NCBI GenBank assembly: GCA_041737835.1
Contig: JBGSQY010000021.1
Reading direction: 5' to 3' (one strand)
DNA length: 64,000 nt
DNA from: Bythopirellula sp041737835
GTDB lineage: Bacteria; Planctomycetota; Planctomycetia; Pirellulales; Lacipirellulaceae
In this document: positions 1-8,729 of the stretch, in pieces
Layout: every line of letters starts with the position of its first letter
Numbering within the stretch: the stretch's first letter is position 1
Position numbers and translations under genes: made by a program
Notes under the pieces: generated by a model
What the model was told of the DNA's origin: nothing
The model's database searches: none
Seen by the model: the letters and a program-made list of their open reading frames with translations, nothing else

Positions 1-335
1 ACCGCTGCCTCGGCACTTTGAGCAACAGGATCCATGACGCCCGGTTTTAAAAGCACCTGCAATAAGGTTGCACCGTTATCTTGAGGCGGAGCAACCAGAT
101 TTATATCTCCAACCTTGGCCACGACCGGACGTTCTACCGTGCCGTCGGCAAAAAGCTCGCTAGCCAGCCGCGAAACTTGTGCGGCATCTAGGGAATCGCT
201 TTCCAGCAGAAATCCCCGCGCTGAGTGAATGGATAAATTGTGGCCAATTCCCATCTCAGCAGCCACACCAGCCACGCGCCGCGCTTCGTGGTCTTGGAGC
301 CCGGGTAAGGGGTGGATGTCAATTTCCCAGAGCAT
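1..335 (-). CDS. purL: Phosphoribosylformylglycinamidine synthase, N-terminal part (partial)
   Basis: Read on the minus strand from the ATG at 335 and running off the window edge, so about 111 codons are visible. The product begins MLWEIDIHPLPG and later has LLQVLLKPGVMDP, which is the PurS-like start of long PurL proteins. The enzyme makes FGAM from FGAR, ATP and glutamine in purine synthesis (established role). The start lies inside the end of tyrA, a 17-bp overlap in the same direction, so the two are probably co-transcribed and translationally coupled. The catalytic domains lie outside the window, so the assignment rests on the N-terminus only. Confidence 0.8.
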   Translation of the reverse strand, partial: MLWEIDIHPLPGLQDHEARRVAGVAAEMGIGHNLSIHSARGFLLESDSLDAAQVSRLASELFADGTVERPVVAKVGDINLVAPPQDNGATLLQVLLKPGVMDPVAQSAEAA

Positions 336-1167
336 CTCGAATCTGTTTCGCTTGTTGGAGGGTGTCTTGGAGTTGCGACCAGTCGCTCATTGCCATTTCG
401 GCTCGCATTTCTTGAAGCTGGGCTACCAGCTGGTCAAGTGCGGGTAGCATAGCGGCTTTGTTCTGGCTAAATATCTGCGTCCACAAAGCGGCATCGCCAG
501 CGGCGACTCGGGTCGTGTCGGACCAACCAGTGGCCGCCAGCGGCAGGTATTCTTGCGGTGTGCACTTGGCCAAAGCCGAGGCAACCAAATGCGGTAAGTG
601 GCTGGTACTTGCCAGGGCTTGGTCATGTTCTTCGGGCGACATGACATGGACCATAGCTCCCAAAGATTGCCAGAAATCCCGCGCAATTTCTAGGACCTCT
701 TCGGAAGTCGTGGAAGTTGGCGTCACAACGACAGTTTTTCCTTCGAATAAGTCTTGACGCGCGTGTTCGGGGCCTGCACGGTGATCACCCGCCAGGGGGT
801 GACTGCCGACAAAACGGTGGGCTGACGGGTCGAGCCGGGCGTCAACATCATGGCAAATGAGCCCTTTGGTGCTTCCCGCATCGGTAATCAACTTGGCATT
901 AGGAGCCGCTTGAGCGATCCGACAAACCGTGTCCGCAATAAGATTGACCGGTGTCGCGACCACGACGAAATCGGCATTGGCCACTCCGGCAGCGAGATCC
1001 GTTGTTGACCGGTCAATCGCTCCAATGGCCAACGCCTTATCGAGGGTGCCCTGATTTCGACCGATTCCTGTAACATTTGCTGCCAGCCCGCGCTTACGTA
1101 GAGCAAGGCCAATCGATCCACCGATCAGGCCGACTCCGACAATCGCTACATTCGTGGAGTTGGGCAT
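319..1167 (-). CDS. tyrA: Prephenate/arogenate dehydrogenase
   Basis: 282 aa from the ATG at 1167; the open frame extends to 1389, but that extension lacks family features. The N-terminus VAIVGVGLIGGSIGLAL (about residues 8-24) is the dinucleotide-binding GxGLIGGS motif. SHPLAGDHRAGPEHAR near the middle is the conserved SHPxAG segment of TyrA with its substrate-binding histidine. The enzyme oxidatively decarboxylates prephenate or arogenate in tyrosine synthesis, in the cytoplasm. There is no ACT or chorismate mutase domain, so it is a monofunctional form. It precedes purL with a 17-bp overlap. Confidence 0.92.
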   Translation of the reverse strand: MPNSTNVAIVGVGLIGGSIGLALRKRGLAANVTGIGRNQGTLDKALAIGAIDRSTTDLAAGVANADFVVVATPVNLIADTVCRIAQAAPNAKLITDAGSTKGLICHDVDARLDPSAHRFVGSHPLAGDHRAGPEHARQDLFEGKTVVVTPTSTTSEEVLEIARDFWQSLGAMVHVMSPEEHDQALASTSHLPHLVASALAKCTPQEYLPLAATGWSDTTRVAAGDAALWTQIFSQNKAAMLPALDQLVAQLQEMRAEMAMSDWSQLQDTLQQAKQIRDALGN

Positions 1168-1595
1168 GCGAACGTGGGTGGGATGGCTGGTTTGGCCCGG
1201 CTGGGCTTCGTAGAAACTGTTATGCTCAGGCCAGAATCGGCTTTCGGCTGACCAATGGGGGCATTCTAGCAAAGCACGCGAAGATTGCAGGGGGGCAGAC
1301 ACGGCCGAAAAAATGCCGCGTGACCTTGGCCGAACGGTACGGCCCTTGCAATCGGTAGATCCTACGGTGTGGGCAAAAGTTCGCCTCAAGGAACTGCTCT
1401 ACCCAAAAGGGGTTAAAAAAGCAAAAAATTATGGTTTTGATTAAATCATTTCTTCGCTCTTACGTAATTACTGCGGTAAACTACCCTACGCCTTACAATA
1501 ATTTGGTACTGCTTGCTAGCAGGGAAAGTTTTCAAATGCCCGTTGCAAAAGGATTTGCGCAATCAGGCCGTTCACGTTTTTTGGGGACATCTGCC
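1168..1595. other. Divergent intergenic region between tyrA and the DUF1573 gene
   Basis: 428 bp between divergently read genes, so it should contain promoters for both. The part around 1411-1510 is AT-rich. Open frames extend into it from both sides (to 1389 on minus, from 1431 on plus), but neither extension looks like protein of a known family. No hairpin or repeat stood out. Confidence 0.4.
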
Positions 1596-2681
1596 ATGTT
1601 GCGCACTATTTGTCTGGCCCTCGTTGTGGCCGCCAATTTCGCCGTGAGTCAACTTCCTGCCCAGGAATGGGCCGAGAAGATGTTTAACACAAAGGAACAC
1701 GACTTCGGCACGGTTGCCCGCGGAGCGGAAACCATCTATCGCTTCGAGATCACGAATCTCTATAAGCAACCCATGAAGATTTTGGGTGTGCGTTCGAGCT
1801 GTGGCTGTACCTCGCCTACAATTGAGAACAATACGATTGGCACCTACGAGAAGGCTTATCTCGTCGCCAAGTTCAATACTCACACATTCGTTGGTATGCA
1901 CGGTGCGACATTGACCGTCAGTTTCGGGGCCCCGTATCCGGCCGAAGTTCAAGTCCGCGTACACGGCAACATCCGCGGCGACGTCGTCATTGCTCCCGGT
2001 GCTGTCGAATTCGGCAAGGTCGACGAGGGCGAAGTCCGCGAACAGCGTATTAATGTCAGCTATGCCGGCCGCAGCGACTGGAAGATTGTCGACGTCACCA
2101 ATGACAACGATTTCTTCGAAGTCGAAATGGAAGAAGCTCCCCGCACGATGGGCAAGGTGAACTACAACTTGGTTGTGCGGCTCAAAGACAACGTACCGGT
2201 TGGTTTCGTCAAGGACCAACTCACGATCATAACCAACGACCAACGGGCGGATAGCCAGCGGATTCCCTTGTTTATTGGTGGGCAAGTCGTGCCGGAGATT
2301 TCTGTCACGCCCGAAACCCTTGTATTGGGTAACGTGAAAGCTGGCGAACCGATTACCAAAAAGGTCGTTGTCCGCGGCAAGAAACCATTCAAAATTCTCG
2401 ACGTGAACTGCGGCGACAACTGCTTCAGCTTCAATACCGATCAAGAATCGAAGGAATTGCACTTGGTTGAGATCACTTACCGCCCTGGCGATCAACCCGG
2501 TGCGGTGAAAGTTCCCGTAACGATTACCACCGATCGTCCGAACCGCACGGCCGCCCTGACGGTTTCGGCTGAAGTGATAGCACCTGCCGTCGCTCCGCCG
2601 GCAACTCAGGTGGAAGTTGGTAAGCAAACGATCACCGACCCGCAGAATTCGCAAGTCGCTGAAACTGCTAGCGTCAAATAG
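1596..2681 (+). CDS. Secreted DUF1573-family protein
   Basis: 361 aa from the ATG at 1596, chosen because it gives a clear signal peptide (MLRTICLALVVAANFAVS, cleavage near LPAQ). The mature protein has FDFGTV-type repeats (HDFGTVARGAE, VEFGKVDEGE, LVLGNVKAGE), each opening an Ig-like beta sandwich, and a SSCGCTSP segment in the first domain, all typical of DUF1573 proteins. There are about three such domains. The function of the family is not established; an envelope role is inferred from the signal peptide. An intrinsic terminator follows at 2722-2783. Confidence 0.8.
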   Translation: MLRTICLALVVAANFAVSQLPAQEWAEKMFNTKEHDFGTVARGAETIYRFEITNLYKQPMKILGVRSSCGCTSPTIENNTIGTYEKAYLVAKFNTHTFVGMHGATLTVSFGAPYPAEVQVRVHGNIRGDVVIAPGAVEFGKVDEGEVREQRINVSYAGRSDWKIVDVTNDNDFFEVEMEEAPRTMGKVNYNLVVRLKDNVPVGFVKDQLTIITNDQRADSQRIPLFIGGQVVPEISVTPETLVLGNVKAGEPITKKVVVRGKKPFKILDVNCGDNCFSFNTDQESKELHLVEITYRPGDQPGAVKVPVTITTDRPNRTAALTVSAEVIAPAVAPPATQVEVGKQTITDPQNSQVAETASVK

Positions 2682-2721
2682 CGGCAGCGTTGACACCAGT
2701 CGCCACCGCCGCCATAATCCC

Positions 2722-2783
2722 CGCCCATTTCTCGCTTTCCGTTTCCTAGAAACGGCCGCGTGAAATGGGCGTTTTCTTTTCTT
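2722..2783 (+). terminator. Strong nested intrinsic terminator
   Basis: A 10-bp perfect stem (CGCCCATTTC at 2722-2731 with GAAATGGGCG at 2762-2771) encloses a second 7-bp stem (CCGTTTC / GAAACGG, 2739-2755) and is followed by a T-rich tract. It ends the DUF1573 transcription unit. It also shows that the GTG at 2760, in frame with the next gene, lies inside a terminator stem and is not a likely start. Confidence 0.85.
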
Positions 2784-2828
2784 ATCATCACGTTGTGGAT
2801 GCGCATGGACGCGGTCTTCACACAATCG

Positions 2829-3719
2829 ATGCGTGCCTTTCTCGCTAGCGCTGTGCGCTATGCGTGTTGTGGTGTGTTGTTGTTCTCCGCGGTGCCGGCG
2901 TGTGCCGAAAATGATCCCTTCGACGAACAATCGCGGGCCAATCTCTCCTCCTTCGACTTCAAAGTTGAAGAAGAGGTGGAAGTCATGTCGCCCGATGCCG
3001 CGAGGTTTGATCGTTGGGAACCGATTGTCGAAGACGAAACTCAAGAGCCCGAAGAAACGCTTGTGAAATGGAACGATCCTTCGGTCAAACCGATCGATTG
3101 GATGCGACACTTTGGGCTGCATCATTCTTCGACCTCGGGCCGTTACACCGGCAAGGGGCTGCCGATGGAAGGAACGAGTTGGCTTAACCGACCTTTTCAT
3201 GCGGATTGGTTTATTGGTCCCCTGGTGATCGACGACGAATTGAATATGGACAACGAAGTGATGGCTGGTGTGCGACTCGGCTATGACTTCGATTACTACT
3301 GGGGTTACGAATTACGGTTGGGATGGGCGCATCCTAATTTTTCGGAACCTAATGCCGCTGAACAACCTTACAACGGCAATTATTTCATCACCGACTTCGA
3401 CATAAAATATTCTCCCTGGGGTGATTCAAAATTTCGTCCTTATGCATTGCTTGGCGGCGGCATGGCTCGGATTAACTACCAAAACGATGCCGGCACCGAA
3501 GAAAAGGTGACGCTCGTGACCATGCCGTTTGGCATCGGCACTGAGTGGCATCAATTTCCTTGGTTGGCGTGGCGGTTGGAAATCTTGGACAACCTCACGT
3601 TCGGCTCGGATGGGCTCAATACGCTCAACAATCTGCAACTCACGGCGGGCATGGAATGGCGGTTCGGCGCGCGGCCCCAGTCGTACTGGCCATGGCGTAC
3701 CGGCCGTAAAATTTGGTAG
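2829..3719 (+). CDS. Outer-membrane beta-barrel-like protein
   Basis: 296 aa from the ATG at 2829, which gives a signal peptide (MRAFLASAVRYACCGVLLFS, then AVPACAEN). Other in-frame ATGs at 2799 and 2805 are possible; the GTG at 2760 is excluded because it lies in a terminator. The mature protein starts with an acidic segment. From about residue 115 it has alternating aromatic/polar strands (LGYDFDYYWGYELRLGWAH, SKFRPYALLGGGMARINY, WLAWRLEILDN) and ends in MEWRFGARP, as in OmpA/OprF-like small barrels. The substrate is unknown. No close family member was recognised. Confidence 0.6.
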   Translation: MRAFLASAVRYACCGVLLFSAVPACAENDPFDEQSRANLSSFDFKVEEEVEVMSPDAARFDRWEPIVEDETQEPEETLVKWNDPSVKPIDWMRHFGLHHSSTSGRYTGKGLPMEGTSWLNRPFHADWFIGPLVIDDELNMDNEVMAGVRLGYDFDYYWGYELRLGWAHPNFSEPNAAEQPYNGNYFITDFDIKYSPWGDSKFRPYALLGGGMARINYQNDAGTEEKVTLVTMPFGIGTEWHQFPWLAWRLEILDNLTFGSDGLNTLNNLQLTAGMEWRFGARPQSYWPWRTGRKIW

Positions 3720-4193
3720 CACTGTCGTTTGCTTGTCTGCAATCTTCCCCCATCAGCTTTGCCTGCTTGGCGAGGTTTGCTTGGTTTGCGGCCTCTTAAA
3801 CCTTGCCAAGCTGAATTTTGTCATGATCGCTGGGGTCCCAACTTTGGTGACGAAACTCCTGGGTTTTGTCACATGGCCCTGTCGCAAGTGCTGAGCGTTC
3901 AAGTCCTTGCGACATTCGCATGTTCCGAAACGAGTCGACTTTTGGTCAAAACGTGCGATTGAGCGCGTTCCAAAAGTTCACTCTGCGGTTTCAATTGTCA
4001 AAGAACACAAGCCGCTCGCGGCGAGTTGTATTTTAACGAATTGAAGTGGCCAAATCTTCTGGCCAAAGATAGTTCGTGAATGTTTCACCACAGAGGCACG
4101 GAGGACGCGGAGAAGAGATAGATTCTCGCAATTGAAAAACTGTTATGATGCTCGGAGCAGAATCTCGGCTGTTCCAGTTGTGACGAGGTAAGG
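3720..4193. other. Intergenic region with repeat fragments
   Basis: 474 bp with no supported gene; the short open frames at 3729-3962 look random. It holds a small GCCGC/GCGGC hairpin (4011-4022), similar to the stop-codon hairpins elsewhere in the window, and one copy of the CACCACAGAGGCACGGAGG repeat (4083-4115). The promoter of the next gene should lie in the last 80 bp. Confidence 0.5.
4083..4115 (+). repeat. CACCAC-A-GAGGCAC dispersed repeat
   Basis: The sequence TTTCACCACAGAGGCACGG continuing through GAGGACGCGGAGAAG belongs to the same family as the inverted pair at 13189-13270. It is non-coding here, about 80 bp before a PEP-CTERM gene. This 3-bp-rhythm repeat is, from general knowledge, found between genes in several phyla including planctomycetes. 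Confidence 0.6.
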
Positions 4194-5081
4194 ATGGGCG
4201 GAACTTGTTTGCTTTTGAGGCATCACTTACGCAGGCGATGGCTGTATCGCTGTGCCATGCTGTGTGTCATTGGCCTGACTTCCTTCGGTGCTTCCGCTAC
4301 CTTCGCGCTCACAAACCAAGTAGTGCTCTTCACGGGCTTCTTGGCGGGCTCAAATGCTGGGATGGACTACTTGAATGCCCATTTGGCGTCTGCTGGAATT
4401 CCGAATTATCTTGGTCAAGTTTTTGAGTGGTCCGAACAAGACGAGGCGGCAGACTGGATTTTCGCCAACGCGAGCGAGCGGGCGACCTTGGTCCTCATTG
4501 GCCACAGCTTTGGTGGTCACAGTGCCTTGCAGGTGGCCAACAACGAGCTCAAGCCGGTGGGTATTGGCGTTGATCTGACGATTCAAATCGATTCGGTCGC
4601 CAATTTCGATGGCGGGGTCAACAATGTGCTGCCAACTAATGTTGACCAAGGGTTCAACTATTTTCAAATTTCGACCGGTGGCTTCTTCGAACCGCAGGGC
4701 GTGCATGTTGTCACGGGAGCGACAAACATCAATACGGAAGTTTTATTCGGCGACACGTCGATCACGCATACTTCGATTGACAATGATGTACGCTTGTATG
4801 CACGCATTACGCAGAACATTTTCGATAATCTCAATCCGGTGAGCGCGGATTTCGACGCAGATGGTGATATCGATGGCCGGGATTTCTTGATGTGGCAGCG
4901 TGGCGAAACAATCTCTCCGTACAATGCGGACGAACTCGCGTTTTGGCAGATGAGATATGGAAATTCAACGTTTGCAGCCCATACGATACCAGAGCCAGCA
5001 GGCATGGCCTTGGGTATGCTCGCAGTCGTAGGATTTGTGGCATCGCGGCCATTGTCGATCGACACTCCGTGTCGAAATTAA
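4194..5081 (+). CDS. Exported lipase/hydrolase-like protein with dockerin-like module and PEP-CTERM tail
   Basis: 295 aa. The ATG at 4194 has GAGG five bases upstream. The N-terminus is a basic segment followed by a hydrophobic helix (CAMLCVIGLTSFGASATFAL), i.e. a signal peptide. LVLIGHSFGGHSAL at about residues 99-112 is a GxSxG nucleophile elbow of alpha/beta hydrolases. A DFDADGDIDGRDFLMWQRG segment near residue 220 is a dockerin-like calcium loop. The C-terminus IPEPAGMALGMLAVVGFVASR is a PEP-CTERM sorting signal for exosortase processing. Substrate unknown. It converges on the sugar dehydrogenase-like gene, which carries the same two C-terminal modules. Confidence 0.75.
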   Translation: MGGTCLLLRHHLRRRWLYRCAMLCVIGLTSFGASATFALTNQVVLFTGFLAGSNAGMDYLNAHLASAGIPNYLGQVFEWSEQDEAADWIFANASERATLVLIGHSFGGHSALQVANNELKPVGIGVDLTIQIDSVANFDGGVNNVLPTNVDQGFNYFQISTGGFFEPQGVHVVTGATNINTEVLFGDTSITHTSIDNDVRLYARITQNIFDNLNPVSADFDADGDIDGRDFLMWQRGETISPYNADELAFWQMRYGNSTFAAHTIPEPAGMALGMLAVVGFVASRPLSIDTPCRN

Positions 5082-5113
5082 TCACGGCGCGAAGTGTCAT
5101 CTCACTTACGAAA

Positions 5114-6748
5114 TCACGACACTGAGAGTCGTGCCACTCTGGGGGTAGATCGCCAGCTGACCGCGAAAAGTGCTGTGCTTATCAGCAAAACCAAACTCGT
5201 TGGCTCTGGTATGGCTGCCCCACTAGCCAGACCGCCCACGCCGTAGTTGTTTTGCCAGTCGGCAAGGTCGCCGACCGACGGGTTTCGCTGCCAAGCTAAA
5301 AAGTCGCGACCATCGACGTCGCCGTCGGCATCGAAATCGCCGGGGGTCGTTAATGGGACGAGCATCCGTAGCACGCCGTCTTGTTTGTTGAGCACAAAGA
5401 CTTCGCCAGGGGTATTCACGCTGAATCGCAAATCAGCACGGCCTGTGCTGCCAAGACCAAGGCTAGCGCGTTCGGCGTTGATCAGTGAAATTAGTCGTCG
5501 CTCTTGGCCTGTGGCCATATTCACGGGGATCAGTTCAGTCCACCCTTCACCACCACCGTCGAGAGGATCGCTGTCGACATCCAGCAAATAAAACAGGCCT
5601 TTGGGATTGTCTCCCGCGATGAGCATGCCATCCAGTTCTGGAATCCCCGTGCCGCGATAGACCTCGCCCATCGTGATCGCATCACTGCCAGTGGACCAGT
5701 TTCCAGGCAGGGGCGAAGGATGCGTCGCTGCAGTCACTGTGTGACGATATTCGGCAACCGGATTGAGATAACCACCAGCGGTGGTGCCAAAACCTTCTCG
5801 CACATCCCAGCCAAAGTTGCCGCCATTAACGGCAAGATTAATCTCTTCGGAAGTCCCTTGGCCGATATCGGCGATGTAGAGGTCACCGTTGTCAGTGTCC
5901 CAACCAAAGCGTTGGGGATTACGTAAGCCGTAGGAATAGATCTCACCACGAGTGTTCGAATTGCCGTCGGCGGCAAACACGTTGTCGGCGACAATGCCGT
6001 ACCGACCGTTGGGGCTGTTGGTGCCGAGGGGATCGATTCGCAGAATCTTGGCGAAGCCGGTATTGGTATTTTGTCCGTCGTTGAAAGGGTCGCCCCCGCT
6101 GCCACCATCGCCCATGGCAATGTAAAGATTGTTGCGGTCGGCACCTCCGAGTGGATTGAAAGCCACATTGCCGCCGTTATGGTTCCCGTACCGTTTATCG
6201 AAGCGGAGCAGTTCGCGGTAAGGCTGCGAAGAGTTCGCGGGAGTGAACGTCGCGGCTGTGGGGGTATCCGTGCGCCATTCGAGCAAAACTTCGTCGTGGG
6301 TCGTGGCTGGACCCGTTCCTGGTGAGAAGTCAGGGGTCGGAGTGGTATTGCTACTGGAGTGGAATGTGTAGAACCGGCCAAACCCGGGAGCACCAGTTGT
6401 ATTAAAATCGGGGTGAAAGGCGAATCCTTGGAATCCCTGCTCGCCTCCCGAGATCAAATTCGTGCCCGTGTAATCGCGGATGTCGAAGTATTCAGCGACT
6501 GCCCCGGTGGTAACATTCACTGTGTACATGGGACCACGCTGGTCGTTCACCATCAAGCGACCGAGCGGATCGCGCGTGGCAACGCTCATGCGAGGCATGT
6601 TGCCACTCCCGGGGCTGGGAATACGAGCCACGTCTCGAATACCGACTTCTAAGGAACTAATCGGTATGGGAGACGGGTAGGATTGGGCCAAGGCGGCACT
6701 ACAGATCAGCATCAGTCCTATTCCGGTAAGATAGCTTGTGATCTTCAT
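5114..6748 (-). CDS. PQQ-dependent sugar (glucose/sorbosone) dehydrogenase-like protein, PEP-CTERM
   Basis: 544 aa from the ATG at 6748, with AAAGAGG eight bases upstream and a signal peptide (SYLTGIGLMLICSAALAQ). The middle has GFQGFAFHPDF, NHNGGNVAFNP, MGDGGSGGDPFNDGQ, YSYGLRNPQRFGWD and DIGQGTSEEIN, the signature blades of the soluble PQQ glucose dehydrogenase/sorbosone dehydrogenase propeller. It should oxidise a sugar or related alcohol outside the cytoplasm. It ends with GDFDADGDVDGRDFLAWQRN (dockerin-like) and IPEPTSLVLLISTALFAVSW (PEP-CTERM). The substrate cannot be told from sequence. Confidence 0.85.
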   Translation of the reverse strand: MKITSYLTGIGLMLICSAALAQSYPSPIPISSLEVGIRDVARIPSPGSGNMPRMSVATRDPLGRLMVNDQRGPMYTVNVTTGAVAEYFDIRDYTGTNLISGGEQGFQGFAFHPDFNTTGAPGFGRFYTFHSSSNTTPTPDFSPGTGPATTHDEVLLEWRTDTPTAATFTPANSSQPYRELLRFDKRYGNHNGGNVAFNPLGGADRNNLYIAMGDGGSGGDPFNDGQNTNTGFAKILRIDPLGTNSPNGRYGIVADNVFAADGNSNTRGEIYSYGLRNPQRFGWDTDNGDLYIADIGQGTSEEINLAVNGGNFGWDVREGFGTTAGGYLNPVAEYRHTVTAATHPSPLPGNWSTGSDAITMGEVYRGTGIPELDGMLIAGDNPKGLFYLLDVDSDPLDGGGEGWTELIPVNMATGQERRLISLINAERASLGLGSTGRADLRFSVNTPGEVFVLNKQDGVLRMLVPLTTPGDFDADGDVDGRDFLAWQRNPSVGDLADWQNNYGVGGLASGAAIPEPTSLVLLISTALFAVSWRSTPRVARLSVS

Positions 6749-7025
6749 CGACTGATCCTCTTTAGTTGAGCTGCATAGAATGGAGTAGCTGGTCGTCGCA
6801 CGACACACGTGGTTTTGTGACGCACAGTGCAGACAAGATTGCGGAAACTAGCGCCATATCGAATTAGCAACCTATTTCGCACATTTTCGCTTGTAGCCCG
6901 CTCCGCCACAATGACTGCAACTTGCGGTCCGAACCAGAGGTGCTGGCAAACTGTTGGTAAAAGCGATCAGCTTGATCACCGGGTTTTACCGGCGATTCGT
7001 CGAATCGCGGCTATTGCTTATGTAA

Positions 7026-7373
7026 CTATTCGGGTCGCGTGTCTTTGAGAACCCACTTTGGGATTGGAACCAGAGGGTGTCTGGCACAAAGCAGCAAAAT
7101 ACCCGAGATGATGATGAGGATGGGAACTTCCACATCAAACTCAATGCGGCCCGTTTGCCGCAGTATCGACAGGCAGCTAGTCAAGATAAGTAATGGGCCG
7201 ATAACGACCGTCACTTTGTCGATGCCACCTATGACCAGCGTCAATAAGCCCAGGGCCGCGATACTGAGCGACCAGACCCAATTAATTTGAGGAGCAACAT
7301 TCAGGGTTGTCAGCAGCCAGCCCACTCCCAGCGTGATCAGTAAAATCGGAAGGAAAATCGAGTTCTTCGACAT
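7026..7373 (-). CDS. Small membrane protein, LiaI/LiaF-like transmembrane region
   Basis: 115 aa with four hydrophobic segments (IFLPILLITLGVGWLL, WVWSLSIAALGLLTLVIGG, VIGPLLILTSCLSIL, VPILIIISGILLLCA). The first, with the LGxGWLL pattern, resembles the LiaI-LiaF-like (DUF5668) transmembrane region. The C-terminus is short and basic/polar. It stands alone on the minus strand. Members of this group occur in envelope-stress proteins, but no partner is seen here, so the function is open. Confidence 0.65.
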   Translation of the reverse strand: MSKNSIFLPILLITLGVGWLLTTLNVAPQINWVWSLSIAALGLLTLVIGGIDKVTVVIGPLLILTSCLSILRQTGRIEFDVEVPILIIISGILLLCARHPLVPIPKWVLKDTRPE

Positions 7374-7759
7374 AAAATTTCAGCCTTGAGGCTCGGATTA
7401 ACTAAGTGCAGGAAGCCCATCTAAAAATCTGGGGGTCTCTGGTGAACAGCGTACTACAGACGTTTAGATTCGAGAATCGACGAAATTAAGTCTCGATTCT
7501 AGGGATTCTGACGACCAATTTCGCTCCACGTCACGCCGTGGCCATTCTTGCCGCTCGGCGAGACGTAACTTATACTGGCAGTTTACTTTCGGGCGACGGC
7601 GGCCAGCGGTTTTGAGGGGTTGCCGGGGGCTTGGTGACAGCCGGTGAACACCTCCGCTAGCGGTGACGTACCGGTAACTGACCAAATCCGCGCCAAGCGA
7701 GCTTTCCGATCCGCCACGGGTCGGCTTTATATTTTTCATTTTCTCATCCAAGTGGTTTT
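7374..7759. other. Intergenic region before the ABC exporter genes
   Basis: 386 bp between divergently read genes. A 95-aa open frame on minus (7464-7751) has no recognisable features and is not accepted. The region should hold the promoter of the exporter operon, but no clear hexamers, repeat or hairpin were identified. Confidence 0.35.
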
Positions 7760-8656
7760 ATGAGCGACGAAATCGTTATTCAGACGCGGGCCTTGGGCAA
7801 GGTTTATCGCGACTTCTGGGGCCGGCAAAAGGTGCGGGCTCTTAAACCCCTCGACTTGGAAATTCGGCGGGGGGAAGTTTTTGGTTTGCTGGGGCCGAAC
7901 GGCTCGGGCAAGACGACCACGATCAAGCTGATTCTCGGGCTGCTGTTCCCCACCGAAGGGGAAGCACTCGTCTTCAACAAGCGGGCGACCGACGTTTCCA
8001 AGAACGAGCGGCTAGGCTACTTGCCCGAGGAATCGTATCTCTATCGCTTCCTGAATGCCGAAGAGACGCTCGATTTTTATGCCCGGCTGTTTGATATGCC
8101 GGCTGAGACCCGCAAAAAACGGGTCGACGAACTGATCAAGATGGTGGGGCTCGACAAGGCGCGTAAGCGGCAGTTGCAAGAATACTCCAAGGGTATGACC
8201 CGCCGTATCGGTCTAGCCCAAGCGTTGATTAACGATCCCGAATTGATTTTGCTCGACGAACCCACGAGCGGTCTCGACCCTATCGGCACCCGGGAAATGA
8301 AAGACATGATCCTGCGGCTCAAGGAAGAAGGCAAAACCGTGGTGATGTGCAGCCATTTGCTGGCCGACGTGCAGGATGTGTGCGATCGGATCGCGATTTT
8401 GCATCAGGGTGAGCTCAAAGAATTGGGCCGCGTGGATACGCTGCTCACTGTGGCCGACGTGACACAAATTCGGGCCCGCAATTTGTCGGCGGAGTGTCAA
8501 AACGAGCTCCGCGACGTGATCGCGCGGCATCATGGCGAGTTGATCGAGATGGACAATCCGAGCACAACGCTCGAAGAGTTGTTCCTATCGATTGTGCGAG
8601 ATAGTGAGGCCCGGCCGGGTCGGCGTGCCAACGTCGAACAATCGACTTCAGCGTAA
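7760..8656 (+). CDS. ABC transporter ATP-binding protein
   Basis: 298 aa. Walker A GLLGPNGSGKTTTIK (about residues 43-57), signature YSKGMTRRIGLAQAL, Walker B LILLDEPTSGLD and a downstream CSHLLADV switch histidine are all present. This is the CcmA/NatA-type ATPase that drives ABC-2 export permeases. The C-terminal third (after about residue 215) is the usual regulatory extension. It starts an operon with the 606-aa permease 73 bp downstream. Confidence 0.95.
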   Translation: MSDEIVIQTRALGKVYRDFWGRQKVRALKPLDLEIRRGEVFGLLGPNGSGKTTTIKLILGLLFPTEGEALVFNKRATDVSKNERLGYLPEESYLYRFLNAEETLDFYARLFDMPAETRKKRVDELIKMVGLDKARKRQLQEYSKGMTRRIGLAQALINDPELILLDEPTSGLDPIGTREMKDMILRLKEEGKTVVMCSHLLADVQDVCDRIAILHQGELKELGRVDTLLTVADVTQIRARNLSAECQNELRDVIARHHGELIEMDNPSTTLEELFLSIVRDSEARPGRRANVEQSTSA

Positions 8657-8729
8657 GGGCCACCTCGGCGTAAGGCATCGCTGGCAGCGTTCTCCATCCT
8701 CTTTCCATGTTTAAGATTTTTCTTTCGCC

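Noticed and set aside
2760..2828. GTG start and hydrophobic N-terminus for the beta-barrel protein
   Set aside because: The codon lies inside the downstream arm of an intrinsic terminator; the ATG at 2829 gives a better signal peptide.
1572..3200. 542-aa open frame on minus
   Set aside because: It is antisense to the DUF1573 and beta-barrel genes, both of which have signal peptides and family features; its composition is that of a reverse-strand shadow.
7464..7751. 95-aa open frame on minus before the exporter operon
   Set aside because: Low-information Arg/Ser-rich sequence, no family features, and it occupies the expected promoter region.
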